Shown here: positions 1-12,500 of the stretch, piece by piece
Layout: every line of letters starts with the position of its first letter
Position numbering within the stretch: position 1 is the stretch's first letter
From: Desmodesmus armatus
Lineage: Eukaryota; Chlorophyta; Chlorophyceae; Sphaeropleales; Scenedesmaceae
Direction: 5' to 3'
DNA: 64,000 nt
NCBI GenBank assembly: GCA_007449985.2
Contig: VIIQ02000029.1
Coordinates: forward strand, 336,001 to 400,000
Position numbers and translations under genes: made by a program
The notes under the pieces: model-generated
What the model was told of the DNA's origin: nothing
The model's database searches: none
Seen by the model: only the letters and a program-made list of their open reading frames with translations

Positions 1-48
1 GTTTGTGAAGCCAAAACGTTTGATGGCATCACCCTCAATGATCCTCAC

Positions 49-2460
49 CTCAAAGCTTTGGAAGGTCATCTGCAATGGCATAGGTGCATAGTGGCTGAGC
101 CCCAGCACATCCACGTTCCCAAACAGCTGCCGCAGGGCAGGCAGGTTGAACTGGGACTTGATGGACTCCTTGTTGTCATTGTAGGCCTGGGAAGCACACG
201 GTGGTAGGGTGTGGAGCAGCAGACAGGCAATGATGTCAGCAGTGCTCCGTGCTTTGCAGTTTTGGCAGTGCAAACTGGGAGAGGGATGGACAAGCTCGGC
301 CTGAGGCGGCATGTTGATCCTGTAGCAGCATGATCCAGCATGATCCAGAGCCACTGCCGCAATGCTGACTGTGCATGTGCCATGCGCATGCTCTGCTGGT
401 GCTGGGAGCTAGAGCTTCTGATAGTTCCATACGCTGTTCAGAAGGGCAAATCATAGCAGAACCCGTCAGCTGGCCCAGCCTGGCAGGCAAGACCTAAGCA
501 CGGCTGCCATGCTGGCAGCCGTGCACAGGGGGCTGTGCTTACCTTTGCATAGCTTGAGTTGTACTGCGCTGCCGTCGCGCCGTTGGGCACGGTGAAGCAG
601 TTGCCGCAGACCTTGTTCCAGTGCAGCGCGATGCCGACCTTCACGTTGGCGCCCTGCTTGCCGCGTTGCAGTGTACCCCGGTACTTGGAGACCAGCTTCG
701 AGTACTCCTGGGGGTAGCGCCACACGGAGCGGCCCATCTCGCCCGCGATCATGAACCACACCTGGCGCAGCAGCAGGAGCAGCAGGCGCACATGCAGGCA
801 GCAGAGAAAGTCAGTTTCACTGTGTTGCGCTGCATGCGGGGTGGCACTGTCTACCAACTGATCAGGGTCAGCGCATGCAACAGTTTGTTCTTGGCAAGCA
901 TGCCTGGAACATCAGTAGTACCACAGTCACAGCATTAGTAATGCTCCCACCTAAGCACTATGCGTCGCTGTGCGCACACCTTCTGATTGGCCACATGACT
1001 GTCCTGAGTGCTCAGCCCAAATAACCTCCACATGCCATACACAAGGTTGCCGCGCACACCACCCAAAGATGCAGACGATTCCAACTCAGTACACTGCCAT
1101 CATGGCGGCGGCCGCTCCAAGAAACACAAATGCAATGGTAGCTCAGTCACCATCTCACTTTTGTGGATGGCCGCGTGACTGTCCTCAGTGCATCAGCCGC
1201 AGGGCGCACCACCACGTCCTCGTAGGTGAAGCCCTCGTACTGCTGCAGGGGGTTGAACTCCAGCTCGTTGCGCCAGGACCCCTGGTCGTGGTCAATGTGG
1301 TTCAGGATCTGAACCCCAGTGAAGCCGCCCTGGATCGCTGCACGGAAGCAGGTCTGCAGACGCACATGGCAGGGTCAGCGGCAGGGCACGAAGAATGAAT
1401 CATCAGCGAGTGGTGTGTCCCCGGGACATGATCCCTGTGAGGAGATGAGCCCAGGCGCATTGCACAGGTTCTGAGGTCTGGAGCACTGTCAGAGGCTTGG
1501 GGAACAGCAAACAACGCAGTGTGGGCACTGTGGAAGCAAATGCACTGCCGAGTGGACTCTCTTCTACAGCGCTTACACTGCTACATTTGCTGTTCCTCAA
1601 GCCCCCGACAGCATTCTACTCTGGTGATGTGGCCTGAGAACTGCTGTGGCCGGCGGGCTCTGCCGTAGTCAGGTTCAAAGTTGGACAAGTTCTCTTCTCG
1701 ACAGGGCTCAGCAACCCAGGGCCTGCCGCACACATGCAGACACTGCCAGTGTGCACTCATTGTCAACGCACCTGCAGTCCCTTCTTCCACTTGTTTATGA
1801 GAGCGTTGTCTGGCCGCAGGAACTGCACCCCGCTGGCGTCGACGCTCTTGAAGGCATAGTGCTGCACGCTCTGGGCGCTCCCCAACCAGTGGGCAGTCAC
1901 GACCAAAGAGAAACGCTTGCCTCCTGAAGCACACACCGCACACCAACAGCAGTAGCAGCAGCATCAGCAGCAAGAGGCAGTGATGTCAGTCTGCATGCGT
2001 AACGGGTTCTATATGTGGGCTGGCAGGCATATGTGGGCTGGCTGGCTGGCAGGCAGGAGCGACAGGGTCAAGTGCAGGGTCAAGTGCGCGGCACATGTGC
2101 GCGCTTTTGCTGACCCACTCGTTGCTAGCACAGCGTTGCCCCTGTGGTGTGTGGTGCTGTGATACTGCTGACTGGCTTGTTGAACACCTGCAACATTGCT
2201 GCTGCCTGTGTAGACGTGCATGATCATTGCATGTTGGCTGGCTTTGGTTCACACCGGCACCAGACGCATGCGCACCTATGCTGCGTGCGCGCTTGACCGC
2301 ATACTCGCAAGGTGTCTGCTGCTTCCCGTTGATGCTCTGAGGCTGCAGGTCCTGCAGTGTGGTGATGATGAAGGAGTTGCTCAGCTCAGTGGGCTTCCTG
2401 GGCGGAAGCTTGTCTGCTGAGGCCTTGGGCACCGCCTTCTTGGCTGCTGCTGGGATAGGC
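49..2460 (-). CDS. Unassigned multi-exon protein, 3' portion seen (5' end unresolved, 3' end outside window)
   Basis: Five exons join in frame on the minus strand, in transcript order 2276-2460, 1772-1923, 1159-1353, 543-761 and 49-186, each with GT donor and AG acceptor (for example the donor GTGAGG just left of 49). They give about 296 codons. Downstream exons lie left of base 1, and the first visible exon needs two bases from an upstream exon I could not place. The order of conserved-looking blocks (GFTGVQILNHIDHDQGSWRN, then VWFMIAGEMGRSVWRYP, then VGIALHWNKVCGNCF, then VDVLGLSHYAPMP) resembles the strand-end motifs of a TIM-barrel hydrolase. That is only an impression; I do not recognise the family. 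Conserved reading frame over five exons makes it a real gene, but its function is unknown. Confidence 0.7.
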
Positions 2461-2770
2461 CTGCAGGGACAGCAAGCAGCAGGGGGCAACTGCATCAGGT
2501 GCTGTGGATGTGAGACACATGGTTGAAAAGCTTTGCATGTGCCATGTAGGCTGTACACTCAGGCTGCAGGTGCGGCTTGCCGGATGGCTGTACTGCTGGC
2601 ACGCACATTATGATGCTTTCAAAGGTGTGGCTGGGGCTATTCCTGCTGCCGTAGGGCCCCAGGGGCCTTAGGTGACCTGGGCACCCTGTCCAACAGCAAC
2701 TGAACTACTGCAGTGTAGATGGTGTACGAGCTAATCCGGCTGGTGCAGGCTTAGCCTGGCAGCAACAAGG

Positions 2771-3478
2771 CTATGGGCACAACAGTACAGCTGATGTGAC
2801 TACTGTTGCCTCAGCAGCTGCTGCTTGCATGACCTCAAGGAGGGTACCCTGCACTCGAGACATCAGCTGACTGACAAGCCCAAAGTCATGGTGAAATTGC
2901 GTCAAGCTAGCTGTAAATGTTTGCCGCTGCGCCGTAGACAAACAGATGCTGGCAGCTGCAGCGCTCCATGCTGTTAACTCAACACAGCTGATGGCTAGAG
3001 GTGTAGCAGCCTGTGCATCTGCTGCATGCATCAGCACTTGCTGCTGTGTTGATGCAACTGGTGAACTGTGTCCGCTATTGGCCAAATTCTGGCAGCAGTA
3101 TGACTTTCTATGCCTTGTTTTGCTGAATGGCAGCCTTGATAAGCTCATCTGGGCCTGCCAGGGTTGGTCAAACCAATTGCTGTGAGTGCCCACCTTGCTG
3201 TGCAGCCTGCAAGCAAGCTGCTGCTGACCATCAGATAGGTCAGCAGCATCGCGTGAAGCCTTAAACTTGGCTTCATAGCTGAATGCCTGCCCTGCCCTGC
3301 TGACTGATGCTCCACAGAGAAGCACCTGTCTGCCTGCCTCCTCCTGTCTGACACTGCAGGGAGTCCAGAATGGGTTGTCTGCGAGCAAGCACCAGTTCTG
3401 ATCGTTTATTAACACGATATTGAGAGCATTCTTTGACGTGCATGTGGCGAAAAGCTGGAATGAGGGCTGCATGTGCAT
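2771..3478 (-). CDS. Hypothetical 235-codon open frame
   Basis: An ATG-initiated uninterrupted frame of 235 residues. It is rich in Ala, Ser and Gln with no motif, signal peptide or membrane segment that I recognise. A second open frame of 164 codons overlaps it on the same strand (3273-3767), so openness alone is weak evidence here. It could be an upstream exon of the gene at 49-2460, a separate gene, or chance. Confidence 0.25.
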   Translation of the reverse strand: MHMQPSFQLFATCTSKNALNIVLINDQNWCLLADNPFWTPCSVRQEEAGRQVLLCGASVSRAGQAFSYEAKFKASRDAADLSDGQQQLACRLHSKVGTHSNWFDQPWQAQMSLSRLPFSKTRHRKSYCCQNLANSGHSSPVASTQQQVLMHAADAQAATPLAISCVELTAWSAAAASICLSTAQRQTFTASLTQFHHDFGLVSQLMSRVQGTLLEVMQAAAAEATVVTSAVLLCP

Positions 3479-4530
3479 CTTCCCTGCCTGCTGACCAGCT
3501 GGGTTGACGAGGAATCACGCATGCTGTGGGCTGCGGCCGACAGCCCTTCAGTGACGCCCGAAACATGCTCAAAGCCCACAGCACGAGCCTAGGGGGCTCA
3601 GCCGGTCGATACAATAGCCAGCGGAGCTTGACCCGCGCCCCCGTACCTTGGCTGGCAAAACCAGCTTGATGGACAACTTTCGCAGCTGGATCAACCACAG
3701 AACGCTTTATCACAAAAGACAAGCTAGCTTGGAGCCTCGCAGAGTGCTGCAATAGCTGTGCTGTCACAAAAGCGTTGAATTGTCATTCTACGTTGATTAC
3801 ACGTTCTTGAGCTTTGATATCCTTTGTCTTGTTTAGTCTTTGCAAGCCGAGCTCTTTGTAGGGCCAGAAGGAAGGCCGACCATCCGGCAGGGTTGTGCTC
3901 TGACCATCCTGCTGACCTGGAGACCTAGACCGCGTGCTACAGTGCTGACGTCTACAGCAAGGATGTGCAGTTTTAGCTGTTTTGAAATACAAATCAACAG
4001 TCAATTGCAGCTGGGCAACTCTGTTGCTGCTTGCCGCGTCCCCCACGGCCTGCAGCGTTCGACAGACTTGGAAGGGTCTGGAAGTGTGGAGACCCTCAGC
4101 TGGTCAAAAAAGGTGTTTGTAACCTTTTAAAGCTATTCAAGGCTGTCAAGGCGCGATCCGGTGTCCGACCTCGTATCAGGCAGTACATGTTGGTCAATGT
4201 TTATCAGCAGTAGCAGGGCCCTTGCTTTTCACAGCCTAAATGGCAAACCCACGACTAATTAGTACTTATAGGCTGTGCTCACCACACATATATCTGTGGG
4301 TGTGCCTAGAGTGGAGTGGAGGGGGACTTCACTTTCAGGGGGTCACCATGGATGAAGGGTGCAGAGCAGAGGTTGCCCTCATATCACGTTGCCTTAGATG
4401 ATCAGCTGCCTGTATTGCTGGTGATACTGCCTGTGAACCGATTGGAAACAGTCAACTGTTGACCTCACAGATGTTTGTTGTGTGGCTTCGCATGCAGTGC
4501 ACATGTTCTATACACCCTCTTTACTGCATG
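3479..4530. other. Stretch with no supported gene
   Basis: Only short overlapping frames on both strands, with no splice-consistent exon chain and no domain. It ends at the solo LTR. Confidence 0.5.
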
Positions 4531-6103
4531 TGTGGTACTAGCATGAGTGCTAGCCACAACTGTGAGTACACTGCGGTGGTAACTGGTGCCTGCCCCACAG
4601 CGCGCCTCCACACGCGTTGCGATCGATAAGGATGCTGTGTGCTTTGCAACGGCAGGCTCCGACAGACCACACGGTGGCACACCGTGATCAACATGCATAC
4701 TGAGCACCCCTTGGTTGGTGTCATCACCAGGCCTCGTTCTCTGCCAGCCCTGCAGCACCCACCGGCTGGGACCGGTGTCTACTGCTGTGGCAAGCTGTGG
4801 CGCCTTCACACTGACTAGGGGTGTCATTTTGTTCCAAGTGCACGCTGTGGTTGTTCTCTACATGGCTGTTGTTGCTGGTACTGATTGCATGTTTGATGGG
4901 CATGCGGCACCCTCTGGCAGGACTGCGGGTGCTGGTTTGCTACTGTTGTACTGTCTCCCTACCCCACTCCGATTGGGCTAAAAGCTCACGAGGCAGCTGC
5001 AAGCTGCCAAACTGCCCTACTTGAGATCATGAATTAATAGAAGTGGCTGCCAGAAGCAGCTGTGTGGTCCTGGGTTTCCTGTCACAGGTGACTTGGCACC
5101 TGCTGCTGTCACTGCTACTGTTGACTTGACCATAGCTCAAGCACGAGCCTCTCCGCTCCGGTGCTGAGCTGTTTTGGACTCATACGTGCACTTAGTGTTG
5201 TTGACGATGGTTGATACCTTGCATTGAGGCCAGTAAGTGTGGCATCAGCACGACACTACGAGCATCGTACTCGGCTCTGGTCTTGCATGCATCTGTCCAC
5301 CCGTCGTCGTCTGGCATACGAGTTGTTGTGTAGTTGCATATGTTTCAACCGATTTTCTCGGTTGCCACATGTCATTTCATGCTTGCATGTTGTTCTGGGA
5401 CCGCAGGTTCTACCCTGCATATCGTTGTTGCCTGACGACGTATTCCCAACTATATTTGTAGTTCTGCGGAAGTGAGAAATGAGGCGAAAATCTTGGCTTC
5501 AGCTTGCCCGGGCTGTTGTGGCCCCGCGCAGTGATTACATCTATTTTGGGAGACGTCTCCTGCATATTGCATGTCGTTTTGTTGTTGTGGAAGCCAGCGG
5601 AAACTGTCGCCCAGGCCTATATAAGGCGGGCCGTTCGCTGCTTTTCCAACAGTGCCAAGGGTTGGCAAACAGATACAAATCTGCCAACAAGTTACCAACG
5701 TGCATCGACACGCCCTGTTGTAACATTACAACTCTTTCCAAGCCTTGAATGTTCCTGGTTTTTCTTGATACCGGCCTCGGCCTTCTACTGTCTCGATCCT
5801 GCTGTGCTGTGCTAGTGCCAGCCTGTACCTGACTTGAGTGCTTCACACACACCAGCCTGTTTCCCTGAGTGCAGAGACACTCACGAGCACCAAAGCAGTT
5901 GTTCCTGTCTCAAAGTGCCCACACTAGACCCTTGAGGAAGGACCAGGGTCAGGGAGTGGACCCAAGTGCCAGCCAGACCTGAGACCCCTCAGCAGAAAGC
6001 AGCGTAGCACCCCTCTCCCCCTCTGCTGCTGCCCTGCCGCACTGCCGCCGCCCTCCCAGGCTGTGCACTCCCCGTCGCCCCGCCCCCGTCCAATCGCGCC
6101 ACA
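4531..6103 (+). mobile_element. Solo LTR of the TGTGG...CCACA retroelement family
   Basis: This 1,573-bp block aligns along its length with the two LTRs at 27308-28877 and 31864-33440. It begins TGTGG and ends CCACA, the inverted terminal pair typical of LTRs. No internal retroelement sequence adjoins it. The flanking triplet ATG occurs on both sides (4528-4530 and 6104-6106), which may be a short target duplication. It differs at scattered sites from the other two LTRs, which are almost identical to each other, so it is an older insertion that probably lost its body by LTR-LTR recombination. Confidence 0.9.
5618..5625 (+). promoter_or_regulatory. TATA box inside solo LTR
   Basis: TATATAAG in a GC-rich context, conserved at the same place in all three LTR copies. 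It probably marks the retroelement's promoter. Confidence 0.6.
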
Positions 6104-6520
6104 ATGACATTGGGCTTGAAGCGTATCTGTCCTTCTTGGGTCGGCTGGGCCTCTCGGGGCCTCTTTATGACGAGCACTGACTGACTGACTGACGGACTGA
6201 CTTAGCATTGCCGAGCCTGCATCCCTACAGTAGCCTATCGAGTACCTGCTAGTATTTGCTAGTATCCCCTCCACAACGGGCCCAAGTTTCCCATGCCTCT
6301 GGTTCTGGAGGGAGGTTCTGTGAGACTTGATTGTCTTTGAGTCAAGAGCAAGACAGCCAAACTCATTCTGGCTGAACTCGATGCTCTGCAGCGCAGCAGC
6401 ATCAGTGCTGAAGGACACCAGACTTAAGTGATTCTGGTGTTGTTATACCGGATCAAGCTTCGCTGTTCATACAGCTCGTTGTGGTTGCAACAGTGTCACA
6501 ACATCACAACAGCAGACTGG
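6104..6520. other. 3' flank of the membrane-protein gene; no gene seen
   Basis: A short CTGA-type tandem run lies near 6178-6200. Nothing coding is supported. The stretch probably includes the 3' UTR of the minus-strand gene ending at 6521. Confidence 0.4.
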
Positions 6521-9500
6521 TCACGTTGACGACACTTGAGGCAGGGCCTCACTCAGTGGTGCCGTCATTGCAGCGGTTGCTGCCACGTGCAGTTCAATCC
6601 ACAGGTTGCGTAACAGCCTGTTTGCACAATCCACGGACGTCTCATGCAGAAGAGCACGCACGACGTGCAGCTCAAAGCCAAATGCTGCTGCATCGCCTGC
6701 TGTCTCCTGCACGAAAGATGAAACTGACATTTGCATACTCCTCTGCAGAGCAGGCAAGGCTGTTAGCACGACACAAGGAAAATTGACAAATAGTCTCCAG
6801 CGTGACTCCAGCAGCTTTTCCAGTTCGATGACTCTATGTTTCACATGCTGTGCTTGCTGGGCAATACCACTGTTCCTGAACTCGCATATAGAGAGCGCAT
6901 TGTGCTTGAGTGCCATATCCTTAAGCTGTGTGACTGCTTTCCTTGTTTTGCTCTGCAGCTGAAGGATTGTGTCGTCCATCTGCATTCTTCTTTTGAAGGC
7001 ATTGACAGAGGCTGTCAACTTGAGCTCCAAAGGAACCATGTTGGCTTGGGTCCGGACCCAGGACATGACTTGACCCAGTTGGTTTGGCACCGGCTGTGGG
7101 TTGTGCACTGGCTCCCACCTCTTGGTGCGCTTTGGATGGGGCGCTGGCGCGCTGCTTCCATCTCGTTTCTTGGCGGCACTTGCAGTGGTTGTGTCCTGTA
7201 CTCCTGTACACAAGCAACAGATCAGGCGTCAACCAGGGGTCTGGACACAATAAAACTTTAGGTTGCAACCTGTCTTGTGACATGTGCCTTGTTATTCATG
7301 CCCACCTGTGAATTCACTTGGTTCCTTTGTGTCATCTTGAGTGACGGGTTGTGGAGGCAGCTGCAGTCCAGCCAGTATTGCGCTTTGTTCCACTGCAGTC
7401 TGAATTGGCTCGCCGTAGAAGTGTATGGTTTTGCATTTGCAGCCGTGGTTGTATGTCCCGTTCAAGACATGTATCATGTTGGCATACTCCAGTAGAGTGC
7501 CAGCCTGGGAACTGAACACAAACTCTTTGCACATTGACATGCGCAAGAGCGCGAGTGAAATGCTTCCCGTCGTATTTCTGAGCACATTACTGGGTGCGTA
7601 GGGGGCATCCGCAGTGGATGTGACTTTGAGAAAGTAGTCGACCGAGGCGACCACGTCTGGAGATGGGCTCAGGGTCGTGTACATGTCCTGCACAGGGGAG
7701 AAAGTCAGAGTCACGGTGCATTTAGCTCAAGTGATACCAGACACGTGTCATAGGTCATAGTTGCAAACAATATGAGTGGCCAACACTGGCAGTCAACAGC
7801 GATGATGCGCGGCAAGCTCCACACGGCCGCCGCCTTGCCAGACCTTCGCTAGAAGTTCGCGTTTGCCCTTGAACAAGTGGACATGAACAGCGAAATCGAG
7901 TACAAACAATGGCAAACACGATAACACACCTTTTGACTCGTGTCCCGCAGTAGGTCGCGGAAACAGAGGCAGGTCCGCTTGAAGTTGGTCATGTGTGATG
8001 AGGCTTGTCCTGATGCCACTATGCAAAGCGCCCGGTGGATGAGTGACATGGGGGCCGCGCAGTGTAGGCCATTGCTGGTGTTGTAAAAACAATGTCCACG
8101 TGTGGTCAATGGCTTGATGTCGACGTGAGCGTCCTGCCTACTAGTAGCACTGCCACCCGCACTGCCATTGGGTATGGTCATCATTTCACGGGTCAGTTCC
8201 AATGGGTTCGGGCATTGTGGTGTCTTGAGCAACTTCTTCGGGTTTAGTGGCATTACGCAGCACAGCTCGGACCCAGTTGCCACTGCCATGGGCAGTAAGC
8301 CCGACAAGAAAGGTGCCTCGCATGGATTAAACCTGACTGTCCCCTGCCCATCAAGGCTCTGCATCACAGCAAACATATATTGTTCAGTATTGCATCGATT
8401 GATCAAGCTTTGCTTGAACTTGCAGACTTTGGGCCCAACTCAAGTGACTCAAAGGATGTCCTTGCAAGCAATTGCTAGTTGCCATCAATCAACAGCAACT
8501 GTCCTCGCTGTCGGATCCCAGCAGGTGTTTCCCCTGTGTTACCCTGAACTTCTCCCACCTGAGCAGTGATGGCCAATGTAGGCATACTCCGTGTTGCCGT
8601 CTCTTTGCGCCTGTTCTCAACAGCCACAATCCACCCTTCACTGTCACAGACATTGTGGGCAATCTTGCCCTCATCAAAGCCAGCCTGCATGAACAAACAA
8701 TACACCTGTCAGGTTTCTGATTATATTGAGCACGGCCATGTCAGTCTACACATAGAACGGGAGGCGTGCTCACCTCCCACCATTCCACATAGTCGATAAT
8801 GGTGCCGTTTTGCACGACTGCATATGAAATGCTGAGGAGTTCGGCAAGCTCCCCATAGACGCTCCGAATTGCAGTGACCAGTGTGTCTTTGACAACCTGT
8901 TGACCCCACTTGTTCTGTCTGCAAGCATCTCGAGTTGCTGCAAACTCAGGGCCGGGTAGTAACTGTGCCAGACTGAAGAACCTCACGGTTGCGTGGCACC
9001 TACAACAACAATGTGAGGTGACATTGAGTCATGTAAAAAAGAACAGAAATCAAAAAGGTGGTTATTACCTTCGTTTTGTTGGGTGTGAAAGACCGACAAC
9101 AGAACAAGTGAACAAATGGACATGAGTTGAGCTGCAAGCATGTCCACCATGATGACAGATCTGCCTACTGACAAATGGCATTGACTCACCCGAGGAGGTT
9201 CACGCTGGTGTCCAATGGCTGTTTCTGGAGAATCGACATGTTGCCAGTGTAGGTTAAGCCCACTGCATGCAACAGAGCACATATATTGTCACTTGTGGAT
9301 TATCAAGGATGAGATGTGTTGACTGCGGTTGCTCACAAGCGCTGACGGTGCAAACAACATCACTGAGTGACATATTACGTTTCTGATCCACTTTTGTAGT
9401 CACCGTGCAGACAGAATTCTCACCTGGCAACCACCTGCAGAAAGAGCTGGAAGGGGTATGTTTCAGCACTTCTGCCGCTGCCGTGCCTGTCTTACACAAT

Positions 9501-12500
9501 GGCTTGGTGAAGACAGCCAGCATCGGACCACCATCCGCACGCCGGAGACCCTCTTTGAACAGGTTTAGTTGTGTAACAGGGTCAGGGCAGCACAGGAGCC
9601 TTTCCAGAGTTGTTGGCTCAGTAGGAGGTGTTGAGACAAACGTGCCCCTCGATGGTGCCGAACTGAAAGTGTCGCGTATGAAGGTTCCGGTGATTGCGCC
9701 ACCAGCCGCCATTGTCACCACTGAAGCACTGACATTGGCCATTGTGTTTGATCCTGCAGAAACACACACGCGTGCATGGTATGATATAGGGAATCTGATA
9801 TCCAGACTGAAAAACTGAAACAATCGCGTGAAGTCGATGAGGTTGCCAACCTCAGAGCAGCACACAAAAGAAAACATGAGTGCTGGTACATACCTCCAGC
9901 CACCGCTCCAGTTGCGTACGCGTATGGCAGTTCCGCGCACAGCACAAGCAGTAGCAGCTGGTAGTGCAAGCTGCGCCAGCGTCGGCACTTTTGCTGAAGC
10001 ACACTGAGAACTTGCCCGGCAAACCACCATAGTGCCATCCACAGAGAAGGGATTGCCAAGGCTAGTACAAACGCACTGCCAATTAGAAGGAGGCACGGAG
10101 GCATCATCTCTGGCTCATAACCACTGACGAGTCTGATGGATACCGCTGTGGCTTGGGTGGTCCAAACAGCCATGGGTAAGTATGGCATGACCATCGACAA
10201 TATGTCAGCAGTCGCAGCAGTCACTACTCCCACTGCCGTTGCTGTTTGCTGCAAGCACATCACTAGTGCATGCACACTGTATTGCTGTATGACGATGTGA
10301 AGACATGGCTGCAGCCCAGCCCAGTCCCAGTAAGCCACACTTGGCACAGTCGGCAACAGGACCCCATTGACCAATGTGAAGTGTGTTGTTGCAAAGCAAA
10401 CACCTGCGTGAACGGACAGCGCAGACAGCTTCAAAGCTGACATGTAGAAACAGCATGATGCTTAACATCAGTATGGGTTTTCAAGCACGTCAACCATCTG
10501 GAACCTGTGGCAGCAAACACCCACCTGGTGCATGCCCCACCAATTGCAAGCCATGATGTTGTGCGATGGTCAAGTAGTTGTCATGGTGCTGCCACACACA
10601 CAGATGCCCTAGTTCCTCAGGGTAGAGGAAAGGGCAATCAGTGGCGGTTGCGTTGCAGTGAAATGATGCCCAACACACAGCCAAGGTGATGCCTGTAGTG
10701 GAGTTGCTGAAGGGTGTCCCAATGCTTGTGGCGCCTGCGGGACAGTAGCACATTGAACACAACACATTTCAAATCCCCGGGATGACGCATACAGTGGCTA
10801 CACGTGGAACCGAGCAGTAACCAAGCACAACACACATTCTGCAAGCATTATCAGTAGCGGAGGCTGCGCATGGATGTCCTTAGCCCTGGCCCATGCTTGC
10901 AGTGGTGGCTGTGCACAGACAGTCTGTTTCCACACTCACGCGTCAATGAAGCTCCAGTGATGTCCATCAGTGGAGGGGTGTTGTTGCACCTGAGCACAGC
11001 ACAGCACACCATAGGCAAGATGCTTGCTTCAGATGACATGCAGGAGGACCTTCACCAACGCGCTGCTGTGTTTTCACTGACTAGACCCGCTCACTATGCA
11101 TGACTCTGTACCCGGCAGCACACACATGCATGCACAGGCATGCATCTGGGCATGTGTGGTTGGTTCCGAACCCGTCTGATACAGTGCGTGGCCCGGTAGG
11201 TGTCTGCTGTTGGCGGGAGTCGATCCTGTCTGCTCTTGCTCCACTGTTCCACAGGTGCATACCCTCGCACGACTATGACACAGAGTGCCATGCCGGTCCG
11301 GATAGTCCTATGGAACATCGTTGTGGGAGTGGGGGCCCTGTTTTTTGACAGCAGCAGGCCAGCACACAACAAAATCCGCTGCCACGACATCCCAACGAAG
11401 ACCGTTGCTTGCATAGGGAACTGAGCAGTATGTTCATCCTCACCTGCAGCTCCATGATGCACAGAAGGTGAAGCAGGAAAGCCTCCCTGCAGTAGAACGG
11501 CGTTGCTTGTGGTGCACCATGCAGGTAGGGGCCACAACGCTGGACAGCTTGCCCGACTGTCAGGTGCCAGTAGACACTCCAGGCTGGTGCAGCATGTTGA
11601 TGCAGCAGACTCGCCTCGGATGGCGCACTGCCATGTGCAGGTGGCACCTGCAGGATGGCAACAGCAGCAGCAGGACTCAGCGCAGGGAAGGCGTGCATGC
11701 GGGAGTTTCAAACCAAGGGGCATGTGCACAGTGCGACAACATGCCAGCACACAGCGCAGAACCCGCTGCCAAGACACACACACGGGTGTTGCAAGCCTTG
11801 CCGTGACATTCGTGTGGGCTCTGCACTGACTCTGTCTGTTTCCGTACTCACGTGATGGCGTCAGCGCAGCACCAGAGATGTCCATCAGTGAGGATGTGTG
11901 GTTGTCCCTACGCACACCGCAGCACACCACAGGCCAGATGCTTACATCAGACGGCATGCATGAGGCCCTCGACTGGCATGTCACTTTGTCTCTGGGCATG
12001 TGTGTATGATACCGTCTGACTGTCAATCCGTCTGCCGCATGAGCCGAAGTACGGCTCATGGCCCTACATGTGTCAGTCTGCTGAGGTCGGGAGTCGCTCT
12101 TGTGTGCTCTTGCTCCACTGTTCAACAGGTGCATACCCTCGCACGACTATGACACAGAGTGCCACGCCGGTCCGGATAGTCCTATTGAACATCCATGTTG
12201 TAGAGAGCGTGACGTCGGCACAATCAAAGAGACTCTTGCACCCTGAAACCCCTTTCATACCTGACACAGTGTGCCCCCATTGTAGGCGTCCACAGATGTG
12301 CCAGCCCAACGGCACCTGCAGGATGGCAACAACAGCAACAGTAGCAACAGCAGCAGCAGGACTGAGCGCAGGGAAGGAGTCGCAAACCAAGCAAGGGGCA
12401 GGTGCACAACGCTGACGAGTACTGCACAACAGCAGCAGGCCAGCACACAACCCAACACACGCGCATGACCCCCCTCCCCATACACTTGCAGCTTCAGAGT

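Noticed and set aside
9254..10096. 280-codon minus-strand frame
   Set aside because: It joins one real exon (9424-9753) with intron sequence on both sides; phase-matched splice sites define the exon better.
11094..12134. 346-codon continuous frame on the minus strand through the cassette
   Set aside because: It runs through good splice donors and acceptors and has Cys/Ser-rich, domain-free sequence. The homologous single-copy part of the gene is clearly spliced, so this is read-through.
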